Shown: piece after piece, positions 1 to 7,715 of the stretch
How positions within the stretch are numbered: position 1 is the first letter of the stretch
How the letters are laid out: each line of letters opens with the position of its first letter
The notes under the pieces: generated by a model
What the model was told of the DNA's origin: nothing
Seen by the model: only the letters and a program-made list of their open reading frames with translations
Database searches by the model: none
Origin: Sulfuricurvum sp.
GTDB taxonomy: Bacteria; Campylobacterota; Campylobacteria; Campylobacterales; Sulfurimonadaceae
Assembly (NCBI GenBank): GCA_030696775.1
Contig: JAUYRN010000005.1
Coordinates: 1-64,000 of the forward strand
Direction of reading: 5' to 3'
DNA: 64,000 nucleotides
Position numbers and translations under genes: made by a program

Positions 1-18
1 TAGCTTTTATTCTGAGTG

Positions 19-136
19 TTCAGGTGGCTATAGAGAGGGGGAAACGCCCGGTCCCATTCCGAACCCGGAAGCTAAGACCCTCTTCGCTCATAATACTGCA
101 TCTTTCAGGTGTGGAAACGTAGGTCGCCGCCTGGCC
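19..136 (+). rRNA. rrf: 5S ribosomal RNA
   Basis: This is the distal gene of an rRNA operon whose 16S and 23S genes lie upstream of the window. The 5' segment CAGGTGGC near 21-28 pairs with GCCGCCTG near 126-133 to close helix I. The conserved loop sequence CCCATTCCGAACCCGGAAG (about 52-70) matches the universally conserved 5S region that reads CCGAAC. Length is about 118 nt, normal for the molecule. The exact ends are set by helix I pairing and may be off by a few bases. No convincing intrinsic terminator is visible directly downstream. Confidence 0.93.
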
Positions 137-292
137 TCGGAATTACTCTTCATAATCCCCTTCTTTTACAATCATAACATTACTTATCTCGTTATTAACT
201 CTTTTAGATTTACAACTATTATTGCTTTTTGTTGGCGTTATTAATATTTAAAATAGTAGAATATTTTATATTGTATTATAAATAGGATGTGT

Positions 293-2617
293 ATGAAACT
301 TGCCAAATTTAATATATTTGCTGACAACCTTTTAACTGAAGAATTTCCACCTCCATATGTTAAGTGTGTTGTTTACCGTTTCTTTAATGGGAAATGGTTT
401 GACTCAAATAACGATGTTTTAAAAGATCAATCATTAGCCGAAAGATTATCTAAATCTGAAACACACAATTCTTCAAAAGAAAAAAGTAGTTTAGATGCAT
501 GGTTTCCTATAATTGAGTTGAATGCAGTAGTTATTGCCACTTTTTCTACTTCTCCTGTTATAAAAACTCGAGATAAATTTCAAACTATTTTAATTCGACT
601 ATTACAAAATTCTGAAAATCAATATAATGCAATGCATGATGCTCTTACTGGACTTTATAATAAAAAGTCACTTGAAGAGCTTTTGAAAGAAAGTTTTGAT
701 GATATTTTAGAGTTCAATATAAATATTGATAATACAGACTTAGGACAAGAATCAAAATCAATTTGTATTATGACATTTGATATTGATCATTTCAAACAAG
801 TCAATGATACTTTCGGGCATTTATACGGCGATGTTGTATTAAAATATTTTGCAATAAGGTTAGATATTCTAGCTAATGAAATAAGTAAAAATTATCGTAA
901 TAGTATAAAATTCAATTTAGGAAGAAATGGCGGTGAAGAATTTTTATTAATCCTAGAGGGCTTTATCACTAATGATCATATTGAAACAATTGCGCAGAAG
1001 TTTTTATCATATATATCTGATACACCACTACTTAGCGATGAGGAATGGAAGGATAATAATGTCACCTCATTGCACTTGCCTCACGTAAGTGAAAGACGTA
1101 TAACTACGAGTATTGGAATTTCTTCTTTATTTTACTGTCAAAATGCCATGGATAATAGTATTGAAAACCGTTTAAAGCTTTTGAATGAATCTGATGCTGC
1201 TCTATATAGAGCAAAATCTGGTGGTAGGAATACTTTCAGAAGTTTTAGTGATATTATTAGTATGTATGGACAAGTTCTTGATCATCATAAAGAAACTAAT
1301 AAAGTAATTATTGATATAGGATCACTGGTTGGGGGTTCTATTGGACAAGAATTTTTAGTTTTTCATCCAGATTTTAATGGGTCTACGCCATTTTTATTTT
1401 CTGATGGGAGAACAACAAAGCGTATAGGCACTTATCCTAGGTTTGCTATTGGTCGTATTGTTGTTTTTGATGTACAAAAGGAAATATCATTTTGTGAAGT
1501 AATCGAAGCTCCTCCTTTGACTTATTTTCAAATAGGTTCATATTTAGAAGCATTACCTTTAGGTGCTATTTCACATTTATTGAAAAGTAATGGGCTATTA
1601 CATTCCTTACATCGTCCATTTTTAGTTGCTTCATCAGAATTACCAAACTTGGTAAAAAATATAATAGACTCTAATAAGAAACCTTATGTTGCTACTTATG
1701 TGATTGTAAATTTAGATGAATTATCACGTACGCATGGTCATGCAACTATAAATAAAACATTGGCTCTTTTGTATGAGAATATTAAGTTAGAGTTTGGTTC
1801 ATCTGCTTTTATTAGTCAAATTAATCAAACAGAAATGGTATTAGTAATAGCAGATGATGAATATGAAAATAATAGTGATAAAGTTTTAGATGTTATTGAA
1901 TCTGTTGAGAGTAAATGCGATGGCCTTGCAAATATTATTGCTGGTATTTATGACCATCAATATTTAGTTACTAGTTGTGAGGAACGTAAAGCTCAGGATC
2001 AAAGTACTTATTCTGCAAATAATGCATTAGATTTGTCTCGTTATGCAGCTTCAAAAGAAGGAAGATTATCAAGCAATAAAATCACTAATTTTAATTCTTT
2101 TACTCCTTCAATCATACTTGATTCACATCGAAAATCAGGTAAATTTAAACAAGCAATTGCTGATTATTATAAATTTAAAGAAATTGGTGTACTGAACTCT
2201 AACTTTGAAAATCAATTTGCAATCACTTCACTTAAGAGTGATTATAACGAGTTAGATGCACCATTGATCGCACTTCAATTAGCTACTACATTATCACCAC
2301 AAGATGGAATGTTTAACGCTAACTACGCAATTTTATTATTTAGAAAAAACTTATTTGCTGATGCATTAGAATATTTTCAAAAAGCAAAAATGATTAATGG
2401 CTTTAAAGTTCCAAAAATTTATAGAACGGCATTTGCTTTTACAAAATATGAATGTTGGAAAGAAGACCACACAAAGATAGATTTGCATGAGTTGATTGAT
2501 GAGATGGAAAATATCATTACTATAGATGAAAAAGATCGAAGTTTTGTTTCAACAGATATATCAGATATATCCATAAACAGTCTTATTATAGAATTAAGGT
2601 CAAATCTGAATAAATAA
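293..2617 (+). CDS. GGDEF-domain protein with degenerate second GGDEF and TPR-like tail
   Basis: Predicted diguanylate cyclase making c-di-GMP. Numbering from the ATG at 293, residues 1-110 form a short sensor-like region. A GGDEF domain follows: DALTGLYNKK at about 116, DIDHFKQVNDTFGH, the active-site variant GGEEF at 213-217, and DAALYRAKSGGRN. The RxxD inhibitory site is absent, since Ser and Phe occupy those positions. Residues about 325-400 look like a small beta-rich module. About 460-610 resembles a second GGDEF domain without its signature (VNLDELSRTHGH, then INQTEMVLVI where GGDEF would sit). The last 150 residues look like TPR helices. No membrane segment or signal peptide is evident. 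ATG 293 is preferred over 287 because AGGA at 284-287 spaces correctly to it. The gene is clearly more AT-rich than its neighbours, which suggests acquisition. Confidence 0.85.
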   Translation: MKLAKFNIFADNLLTEEFPPPYVKCVVYRFFNGKWFDSNNDVLKDQSLAERLSKSETHNSSKEKSSLDAWFPIIELNAVVIATFSTSPVIKTRDKFQTILIRLLQNSENQYNAMHDALTGLYNKKSLEELLKESFDDILEFNINIDNTDLGQESKSICIMTFDIDHFKQVNDTFGHLYGDVVLKYFAIRLDILANEISKNYRNSIKFNLGRNGGEEFLLILEGFITNDHIETIAQKFLSYISDTPLLSDEEWKDNNVTSLHLPHVSERRITTSIGISSLFYCQNAMDNSIENRLKLLNESDAALYRAKSGGRNTFRSFSDIISMYGQVLDHHKETNKVIIDIGSLVGGSIGQEFLVFHPDFNGSTPFLFSDGRTTKRIGTYPRFAIGRIVVFDVQKEISFCEVIEAPPLTYFQIGSYLEALPLGAISHLLKSNGLLHSLHRPFLVASSELPNLVKNIIDSNKKPYVATYVIVNLDELSRTHGHATINKTLALLYENIKLEFGSSAFISQINQTEMVLVIADDEYENNSDKVLDVIESVESKCDGLANIIAGIYDHQYLVTSCEERKAQDQSTYSANNALDLSRYAASKEGRLSSNKITNFNSFTPSIILDSHRKSGKFKQAIADYYKFKEIGVLNSNFENQFAITSLKSDYNELDAPLIALQLATTLSPQDGMFNANYAILLFRKNLFADALEYFQKAKMINGFKVPKIYRTAFAFTKYECWKEDHTKIDLHELIDEMENIITIDEKDRSFVSTDISDISINSLIIELRSNLNK

Positions 2618-2937
2618 AATTTTCTTCTTGATATAATGTTGAATATGAACACAACTTTATTTTTTCTCAGATCATCCGAACAAAAAATTGCGCATCCCTC
2701 GTTTGTATAATCACATCACCACTCAAGAAGGCAGTAAAGTGGGAGAGGTGGATGGATACCTCGTAACATACTTCATATATCGTGGGGAACTGCACTCAAA
2801 GAAGCGCTCAATATTATTCCAAAAACGGTTGAGGCGGCGAAGTCGAGATAAATATAGTAAACGAGAATATAATCTATCTTTTCTAATATCCATTTAATAT
2901 TATATTGTGTAAGATTGTGTAATAAAAGGGTTGGATA
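2618..2937. other. AT-rich gap without a confident gene
   Basis: About 320 bases separate the GGDEF gene from hicA. A TATAAT hexamer sits near 2632. A 69-codon frame from a TTG at 2688 has no recognisable family. In another frame (2738-2851) a short peptide ending in TVEAAKSR then stop looks protein-like but has no start, so this may be a relic of a broken gene. I cannot assign either. The last 30 bases hold the candidate hicAB operator listed separately. Confidence 0.35.
2905..2922 (+). promoter_or_regulatory. Direct repeats upstream of hicAB, candidate autoregulatory operator
   Basis: The octamer TTGTGTAA occurs twice, at 2905-2912 and 2915-2922, exactly 10 bp apart (one helical turn) and 15 bp before the hicA start. 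HicB antitoxins of the ribbon-helix-helix type commonly bind repeats in their own promoter, so this is a reasonable operator candidate. The role is inferred from position only. Confidence 0.4.
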
Positions 2938-3168
2938 ATGAGTAAAAAAGACAAACTAATCAAAGCCATGAAAAACAATCCCAAAAATATTCCCTTTGAG
3001 GATATAAAAAAACTTTTGGAAGATCATGGATATGTTTGTCATAACAGCGGTGGAAGTCACTTCGTTTTCCGTAAAGAGAACGCATCAAGTATAGTGATAC
3101 CGTATCATAAGCCTATCAAAGCAATTTATGTCAAACACGTATTAGAAATGTTGGGAGAAAGCAAATGA
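2938..3168 (+). CDS. hicA: HicA family mRNA interferase toxin
   Basis: HicA toxins are small dsRNA-binding-fold ribonucleases that cleave mRNA and stop translation. The 76-residue length is typical. The conserved catalytic region GGSHFVFRK is present with its histidine at residue 41, followed by the usual basic PYHKPIK stretch and the helix KAIYVKHVLEMLG. The gene overlaps hicB by 4 nt (ATGA), so the two are translationally coupled in the toxin-first order common for HicAB. A ribosome site resembling AGGGTTGG precedes the ATG. The key histidine is intact, so the toxin is likely functional. Confidence 0.92.
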   Translation: MSKKDKLIKAMKNNPKNIPFEDIKKLLEDHGYVCHNSGGSHFVFRKENASSIVIPYHKPIKAIYVKHVLEMLGESK

Positions 3169-3521
3169 AAAATTTAGCTTATTATATGAATCTTGATTAT
3201 GAGATCGTTATTAAAAAAGTGAGTGCTGAGGATGGTGATGGGTGGTTTGCCTATTACAAGGATTTTAAAGGGGTGATGGGGGATGGTGAAAGTGCGATTG
3301 AGGCGATTGAATCAGCTCAAAGTGCTTTTTCGGCTTATGTCGAAGTCTCTCTTGCTCAAGGAGATTACATATCTGAACCGCATACCAATGAAAAAAGTTT
3401 ACGGATCAATATCTCGATGCCTGAGAATTTGGTGAAAAAAATCGACAGTTATATCGAACCGTTACATTTGAGCCGTTCAGCTTTTTTGCAAAAAGCGGCG
3501 ATGAGAGAGATAGGGTTGTAA
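3165..3521 (+). CDS. hicB: HicB family antitoxin with C-terminal ribbon-helix-helix domain
   Basis: HicB neutralises HicA by direct binding and usually represses the operon. The N-terminal half has the partly degraded RNase-H-like HicB fold (DGDGWFAYYKDFKGVMGDG, then GESAIEAIESAQ). Residues about 75-118 form a ribbon-helix-helix DNA-binding segment with the strand SLRINISMPENLVKKID. At 118 residues the length is normal for the RHH class. It overlaps hicA by 4 nt and is followed at once by a strong hairpin, so hicAB appears to be a self-contained two-gene unit. Confidence 0.9.
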   Translation: MKNLAYYMNLDYEIVIKKVSAEDGDGWFAYYKDFKGVMGDGESAIEAIESAQSAFSAYVEVSLAQGDYISEPHTNEKSLRINISMPENLVKKIDSYIEPLHLSRSAFLQKAAMREIGL

Positions 3522-3538
3522 GTAATTTCTCTGCTTCT

Positions 3539-3593
3539 CGCATCACTCGTTCCGACTCGGGAGAATCGGAACGAGTGATGCGACATTATTTTT
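3539..3593 (+). terminator. Strong hairpin after hicAB, probable intrinsic terminator
   Basis: A perfect 17-bp inverted repeat (arms 3539-3555 and 3566-3582, 10-nt loop) is followed on the + strand by a T-rich run (TTATTTTTA, 3585-3593). It lies between hicB and the convergent pabB. The plus strand has the better T-tract, so it best fits termination of hicAB. It could also stop transcripts coming from pabB, although no T-run follows in that direction. Confidence 0.75.
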
Positions 3594-4527
3594 ACGGTAT
3601 ATATATTTTATCGATCATCTCTTGATATTCTTTTTCGCAATCACTTTCACTAGTAATACCACCACCACTTTTATATACCAATGTTCCATTAATATTCTCA
3701 ATAAAACGAATAGCTACTGCACTGTAAAGGTTTTCTCCGTCATAATAACCAAATACTCCCGTAAAATAGTCTCGACCATACTCTTCGACTTCTTCGATTA
3801 TTTCAACGGTTCTTTTTTTTGGTGTTCCGCTGATGCTTCCTGCTGGCAGTAGTGATTTGAGCAGTTTACCAATCCCTTTGCGCCAGTTTAACGGTAATTT
3901 TCCGCTGATGTGAGAACTTACTTGATGAAGTTGTTTTTTTCCTGTGTTAATGGTGCTAATCGTGCGGAACTCTTTTACTTGTATATCTGTTGCGACAATT
4001 CCTAAATCATTACGTAAAAGATCGACAATCATGGTGTGTTCCGCAAGCTCTTTCGAATCTGCTAAGATAGTTTCAATCGCATTAGGAAGAGATGCATCGA
4101 TAGTCCCTTTCATAGGATAGGTATTTATTGTATTATCTTCTATGGTAATGAAGGGTTCCGGTGAAAAGCAAACAAATTGATTTTTGATTCTGAGCTTATA
4201 CGGTGCGTAAGCCATTGTGTATATCTCTTGTAATGAATAAGGGGTTTCTATTGGTGTTGGTTGCGTGAGGTTGAGCAAATAGGTATTTCCTGCACGTATA
4301 TGCTCTTGTACGGCTTCAAATTTATGAAAGTATTGGTCTTTTGACAAAGGAAAATGGTAAGGCTTATGGGGAGAATTTTGACTTGCTTTTACTCCATTGA
4401 AGCTAAATTCAATATCATGATTTTTTAACTCATTCAAAGTATAGCAATAGAGGTTCTCGCCTTTAAAATCAGTGTAAAAAAAACAAGGAATTCCTGAGCT
4501 TACCAATTCACTAAAGCGATCAAACAT
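3592..4527 (-). CDS. pabB: Aminodeoxychorismate synthase component I-like chorismate-binding enzyme
   Basis: Member of the anthranilate synthase component I/PabB family, which aminates chorismate; here the likely role is p-aminobenzoate formation for folate. The chorismate-binding core is complete: PMKGTID (about 138-144, with the lysine typical of PabB), DLLRNDLG, GSISGTPKKR, FTGVFGYY and the terminal GGGIT. At 311 residues it lacks the N-terminal tryptophan-regulatory region of TrpE, and no lyase (PabC) domain is fused to it. The start overlaps the pyrB stop as TGATG, implying coupled translation. The choice of PabB over isochorismate or anthranilate synthase rests on the PMKGT lysine, the short length and the folate/biotin/pyrimidine setting. 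Confidence 0.82.
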   Translation of the reverse strand: MFDRFSELVSSGIPCFFYTDFKGENLYCYTLNELKNHDIEFSFNGVKASQNSPHKPYHFPLSKDQYFHKFEAVQEHIRAGNTYLLNLTQPTPIETPYSLQEIYTMAYAPYKLRIKNQFVCFSPEPFITIEDNTINTYPMKGTIDASLPNAIETILADSKELAEHTMIVDLLRNDLGIVATDIQVKEFRTISTINTGKKQLHQVSSHISGKLPLNWRKGIGKLLKSLLPAGSISGTPKKRTVEIIEEVEEYGRDYFTGVFGYYDGENLYSAVAIRFIENINGTLVYKSGGGITSESDCEKEYQEMIDKIYIP

Positions 4528-5396
4528 CAGGCAATAAGAGCTTTTAATACAGCCATGCGGATGGATACACCATTTTTTACTTGTTCAAGGACTTTACATC
4601 GCGGGTCTTTGAGCATTGCATCATCAATATCGATATTTCGGTGAACAGGTCCCGGATGCAAGAGTATAATGTCGCGTTTTCCGATAAGGTCTTTGGTGAT
4701 ACAAAAATCACTGGCATAATCTTTTAGTGAACCATAGGTTTGATGCGAATGACGTTCAGTTTGGGTACGTAAGCTCATGATGGCATCTACGTTATCGATA
4801 ATATCATGAATATTATGTGTTGTTTGAAGTGTGGTTGAAGGGAGAAAATGAGGAGGAGCTACGAGGGTAATGTCCATTCCGAATCGTCTTAGTAATTCGA
4901 TATTACTATTAGCAACACGTGAGTTTTTGATGTCACCAACAATGGCTATTTTTTTTCCTTTAATATCACCAAAATGGTGCTTAAGAGTAAAAAGATCAAG
5001 AAGTGCTTGTGTAGGATGAGAATGAGCGCCATCTCCGGCATTAATGATCGAGGCATTGGTGTGTTGAGCGAGGATATTGGGTACACCTGCGTGTGCATGA
5101 CGTACAATCATTGCGTGTGGTCCCATGGCATCGAGATTGGCTGCAGTATCGACCAGACTTTCACCTTTTTGTGTAGAACTTTTTTGGACATCCAAATGGA
5201 CGACGTCAGCTCCCAGACGTTTTGCTGCGATTTCAAACGAACTTTTTGTTCGTGTTGAGTTTTCAAAAAAGAGAGTAATGATGATTTTTTCTCGTAAGAT
5301 TGGGTCAAAATGTCCATCACTAAAATGCGATGCGTCTACAAGAACGCTATTAATTTGATCGATTGAAAAGTCATCGGTTCGGATTAGATGTCGCAT
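4527..5396 (-). CDS. pyrB: Aspartate carbamoyltransferase catalytic subunit
   Basis: Catalyses carbamoyl phosphate plus aspartate to N-carbamoyl-aspartate, the committed step of pyrimidine synthesis. The carbamoyl-phosphate signature [13 protein letters not shown] is at residues 43-55. [10 protein letters not shown], the aspartate-domain [14 protein letters not shown] and LHPGPVHRN are also present. At 289 residues it is a normal catalytic chain. No regulatory pyrI gene is adjacent. A good ribosome site (AAGGAAAG) precedes the ATG, which lies inside the end of bioD (13-nt overlap), so bioD-pyrB-pabB reads as one operon. Confidence 0.96.
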   Translation of the reverse strand: MRHLIRTDDFSIDQINSVLVDASHFSDGHFDPILREKIIITLFFENSTRTKSSFEIAAKRLGADVVHLDVQKSSTQKGESLVDTAANLDAMGPHAMIVRHAHAGVPNILAQHTNASIINAGDGAHSHPTQALLDLFTLKHHFGDIKGKKIAIVGDIKNSRVANSNIELLRRFGMDITLVAPPHFLPSTTLQTTHNIHDIIDNVDAIMSLRTQTERHSHQTYGSLKDYASDFCITKDLIGKRDIILLHPGPVHRNIDIDDAMLKDPRCKVLEQVKNGVSIRMAVLKALIA

Positions 5397-6067
5397 ATAC
5401 TTTCCTTGTTATTTGAATTTATTTTATCCAATAATGCTTGAGCCAAGACAGGCGTATTATGACCTAAAAAATAAAGCGGTTCAAAATGATTTTTGAAATA
5501 GGGGAGTGATGTGTGTTTAAAACTCTCGTCATCATTACGGCAGTTAAAAACCCATAGGTGGGGGATCTCTAGATGGGATAATTTGTCCAGATTGAGGAGG
5601 GTATCATTGATACATCCCAGACGGCAATGGGTTACGAGAAGTATGGTTGCGTTGAAATGGGTGGCTAAATCGTGCATCATGAGTTTATTATCATCCAAGG
5701 GGGTCATTAACCCACCTGCTCCCTCTATCAATACAATATCACACAGTTTTTCGATTTTTTCTAACGCTTTATCAAAAAGATTCAAATCTATCGTTGTCCC
5801 TTTGTTGGCAACGTAGGGTGCGGCGGGAAGTGATAATGCCAAGCTGACAACATCCCCTACACGTAGTGATTTAAGTGCTGGATTGAGAGCGCAAGCATGT
5901 TTTAAAAGCAAGCTTCCATCGGCAGGTAAGCCGTTGACGCCGGTTTCGATAGGTTTATAAACTCCTACACGGTATCCCATTTGGGTAAAGGCATCGAGCA
6001 ACTGAAGGGTGGTATAGGTTTTACCAATATCGGTATTGGTGGCACTAATAAAAATACGTTTAGACAA
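5384..6067 (-). CDS. bioD: Dethiobiotin synthetase
   Basis: ATP-dependent closure of the ureido ring of dethiobiotin from diaminopelargonate and CO2. The P-loop variant [11 protein letters not shown] sits at residues 8-18, then KPIETGVNG (substrate-binding lysine) and the [10 protein letters not shown] motif. The 227-residue length fits the family. The start is TTG (complement of 6065-6067), because no ATG lies close enough to preserve the N-terminal strand. It is first in the bioD-pyrB-pabB run and divergent from the PLP enzyme at 6118. No other biotin genes are in the window. Confidence 0.93.
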   Translation of the reverse strand: MSKRIFISATNTDIGKTYTTLQLLDAFTQMGYRVGVYKPIETGVNGLPADGSLLLKHACALNPALKSLRVGDVVSLALSLPAAPYVANKGTTIDLNLFDKALEKIEKLCDIVLIEGAGGLMTPLDDNKLMMHDLATHFNATILLVTHCRLGCINDTLLNLDKLSHLEIPHLWVFNCRNDDESFKHTSLPYFKNHFEPLYFLGHNTPVLAQALLDKINSNNKESICDI

Positions 6068-6084
6068 GGTTGGGCTCTTTTAGC

Positions 6085-6090
6085 TATAAT
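6085..6090 (+). promoter_or_regulatory. -10 element (TATAAT) of the downstream PLP enzyme gene
   Basis: A consensus TATAAT lies 28 bp ahead of the ATG at 6118 in the 50-bp gap divergent from bioD. No obvious -35 is seen, which is usual for sigma-70 promoters in Campylobacterota, where the -10 dominates. Confidence 0.55.
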
Positions 6091-6117
6091 TGGCGACATT
6101 TTAATACAGGTTAGATG

Positions 6118-7362
6118 ATGAATCGCTTTGAAGAGTATACAACACAATTTGTTCAGCAAGTAGGAAAAAAAGAGGGGGCGATAAGTCCTGTTATAGTTAA
6201 TTCGGCATCGTTTGGATATGGCGATAGCGAAACGGGTGAGGGAATCTTTGACGGCTCGGTAAAAAAGCCGCTTTATTCTCGTATGGGTAATCCGACATCA
6301 GGTCAATTGGAACAGATTTTAGCTCACATGGACGGCGGTATAGGAGCAGTGGCTGCATCATCCGGAATGGGTGCTACGGCTATGGCAACGCTTAGTCTTT
6401 TGAAATCTGGAGATGAGATTGTGAGTGTCGGAGGATTGTTCGGAGGAACTTATTCGTATTTTTCGGAAACATTACCACGTTTTGGGATTACGAGCCGTTT
6501 TTTTGATGTGGATGAGTTGGATGCAATCAAAGAAGCCATCACAGATAAAACAAAAATACTCTTTTTAGAGAGTGTCGGAAATCCAAATATGCGTCTTCCT
6601 GATATCAAAGCTATTGCCGATATTGCCAATGCCGTCGGTATCGTTTTGATGGTTGATAATACGTGTACGCCACTGAGTGTCAAACCGTTGGAGCTTGGGG
6701 CAGATATTATCGTTTACTCAACCACCAAGATTATTACCGGTAATGCGTCATCATTAGGTGGGGCAGTTGTTTTTCGAGCGATTAATGAGGGTAACGATAA
6801 ATTTAAAAGTGAGCGTTACGCAGAAGTTCACCCTTTTATCAAAAAAATGGGAAAAATGGCACTCATAGGAAATGCAAAAAAGCGTGCATTACGTGATTTT
6901 GGAATGTCTGCAAATGGGTTTGGAAGTTATTTGACGATGCTAGGTCTTGAAACTTTACCGTTACGAATGGATAGAGTCGTGTCGAGTGTGGAGAAAATTG
7001 CAAAAGAGTTAGATGCGTTAGGATTTGTCATCAATCATCCTGTATTACCAAGTCATCCCCATCATGAACGTTATGTCAATCAGTTTTCGCAAGGATGTGG
7101 AACGTTGTTTACGATTGATATGGGATCAAAAGAAGCCGCATTTGCTTTTTTGAATGCTTCTAAATTGATTACGATTACCGCTAATATTGGGGATTCTAGA
7201 ACGCTCGGTCTTCATATGGCTTCGACTATTTATCGTGATTTTGATGAATCCGTCAGAGAATTTTTAGGCATTACCGCAGGATTGATTCGTATCTCGGTTG
7301 GACTTGAAAATCCTGATGACATTATTAATGATTTTAGTATGGCACGTAATTCGTCTTTTTAA
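6118..7362 (+). CDS. Cys/Met metabolism PLP enzyme (O-acetylhomoserine sulfhydrylase / methionine gamma-lyase family)
   Basis: Fold-type I PLP enzyme of the trans-sulfuration family. Visible features are YSRMGNPTSGQLEQ (substrate and phosphate binding), ASSGMGATAM, the PLP-ring aspartate in VDNTCTP, and the Schiff-base lysine in YSTTKIITGN near residue 204. The exact reaction cannot be fixed from sequence: O-acetylhomoserine sulfhydrylation, cystathionine gamma-synthase and gamma-lyase are all possible. The long insert around 225-260 (the YAEVHPFIKKMGK region) favours the sulfhydrylase or methionine-gamma-lyase type. ATG at 6118 has a better-spaced AGG ribosome site than the adjacent ATG at 6115. 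It is transcribed alone from the TATAAT at 6085. Confidence 0.85.
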   Translation: MNRFEEYTTQFVQQVGKKEGAISPVIVNSASFGYGDSETGEGIFDGSVKKPLYSRMGNPTSGQLEQILAHMDGGIGAVAASSGMGATAMATLSLLKSGDEIVSVGGLFGGTYSYFSETLPRFGITSRFFDVDELDAIKEAITDKTKILFLESVGNPNMRLPDIKAIADIANAVGIVLMVDNTCTPLSVKPLELGADIIVYSTTKIITGNASSLGGAVVFRAINEGNDKFKSERYAEVHPFIKKMGKMALIGNAKKRALRDFGMSANGFGSYLTMLGLETLPLRMDRVVSSVEKIAKELDALGFVINHPVLPSHPHHERYVNQFSQGCGTLFTIDMGSKEAAFAFLNASKLITITANIGDSRTLGLHMASTIYRDFDESVREFLGITAGLIRISVGLENPDDIINDFSMARNSSF

Positions 7363-7415
7363 GCCAAACAATACGCGATGCTTGTTAAAGTAATTTTTTT
7401 AAATCGAGGGTAATC

Positions 7416-7715
7416 GTGAGCACAAAAATAAAACATAGTCTTGAAAATTCTTTAGATCTTCGAGAGCCGAAAAAGTATCATGTCTATTTATTGAACGATG
7501 ATTATACGTCTATGGATTTTGTTATTGATATATTGATCGGTATTTTTCGTAAAGACTATGGTCAAGCTCATCAGATTATGATGCAGGTCCATCAAAATGG
7601 TCGAGGTTTATGCGGAACCTATTCGTATGAGATTGCGGAGACGAAAATCCAGCAAGTGGGTTCACTTTCCAGAGAGAGTGGTTTTCCATTGAAAGCTGTG
7701 ATGGAGGAAGTTTGA
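7416..7715 (+). CDS. clpS: ATP-dependent Clp protease adaptor ClpS
   Basis: ClpS recognises proteins with destabilising N-terminal residues (Leu, Phe, Tyr, Trp) and hands them to ClpA. Conserved features are the core YHVYLLNDDYTSMDFV, which holds the substrate-pocket residues, and the downstream helix HQIMMQVHQNGRGLCG. The 99-residue length is normal. The start is GTG at 7416, preceded by GAGGGTAA. Its stop overlaps the clpA start as TGATG. ClpS, ClpA and the Aat transferase lie side by side, giving a complete bacterial N-end-rule module. Confidence 0.95.
   Translation: MSTKIKHSLENSLDLREPKKYHVYLLNDDYTSMDFVIDILIGIFRKDYGQAHQIMMQVHQNGRGLCGTYSYEIAETKIQQVGSLSRESGFPLKAVMEEV

Noticed and set aside
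2738..2851. Short protein-like peptide ending TVEAAKSR in another frame of the gap
   Set aside because: It has no start codon or homologous domain that I can name. It could be a gene fragment, but not enough to call a pseudogene.
2688..2897. 69-codon frame starting with TTG in the AT-rich gap
   Set aside because: It has no family, no good ribosome site and a biased Arg/Lys-rich end. I treat the gap as non-coding or a relic.
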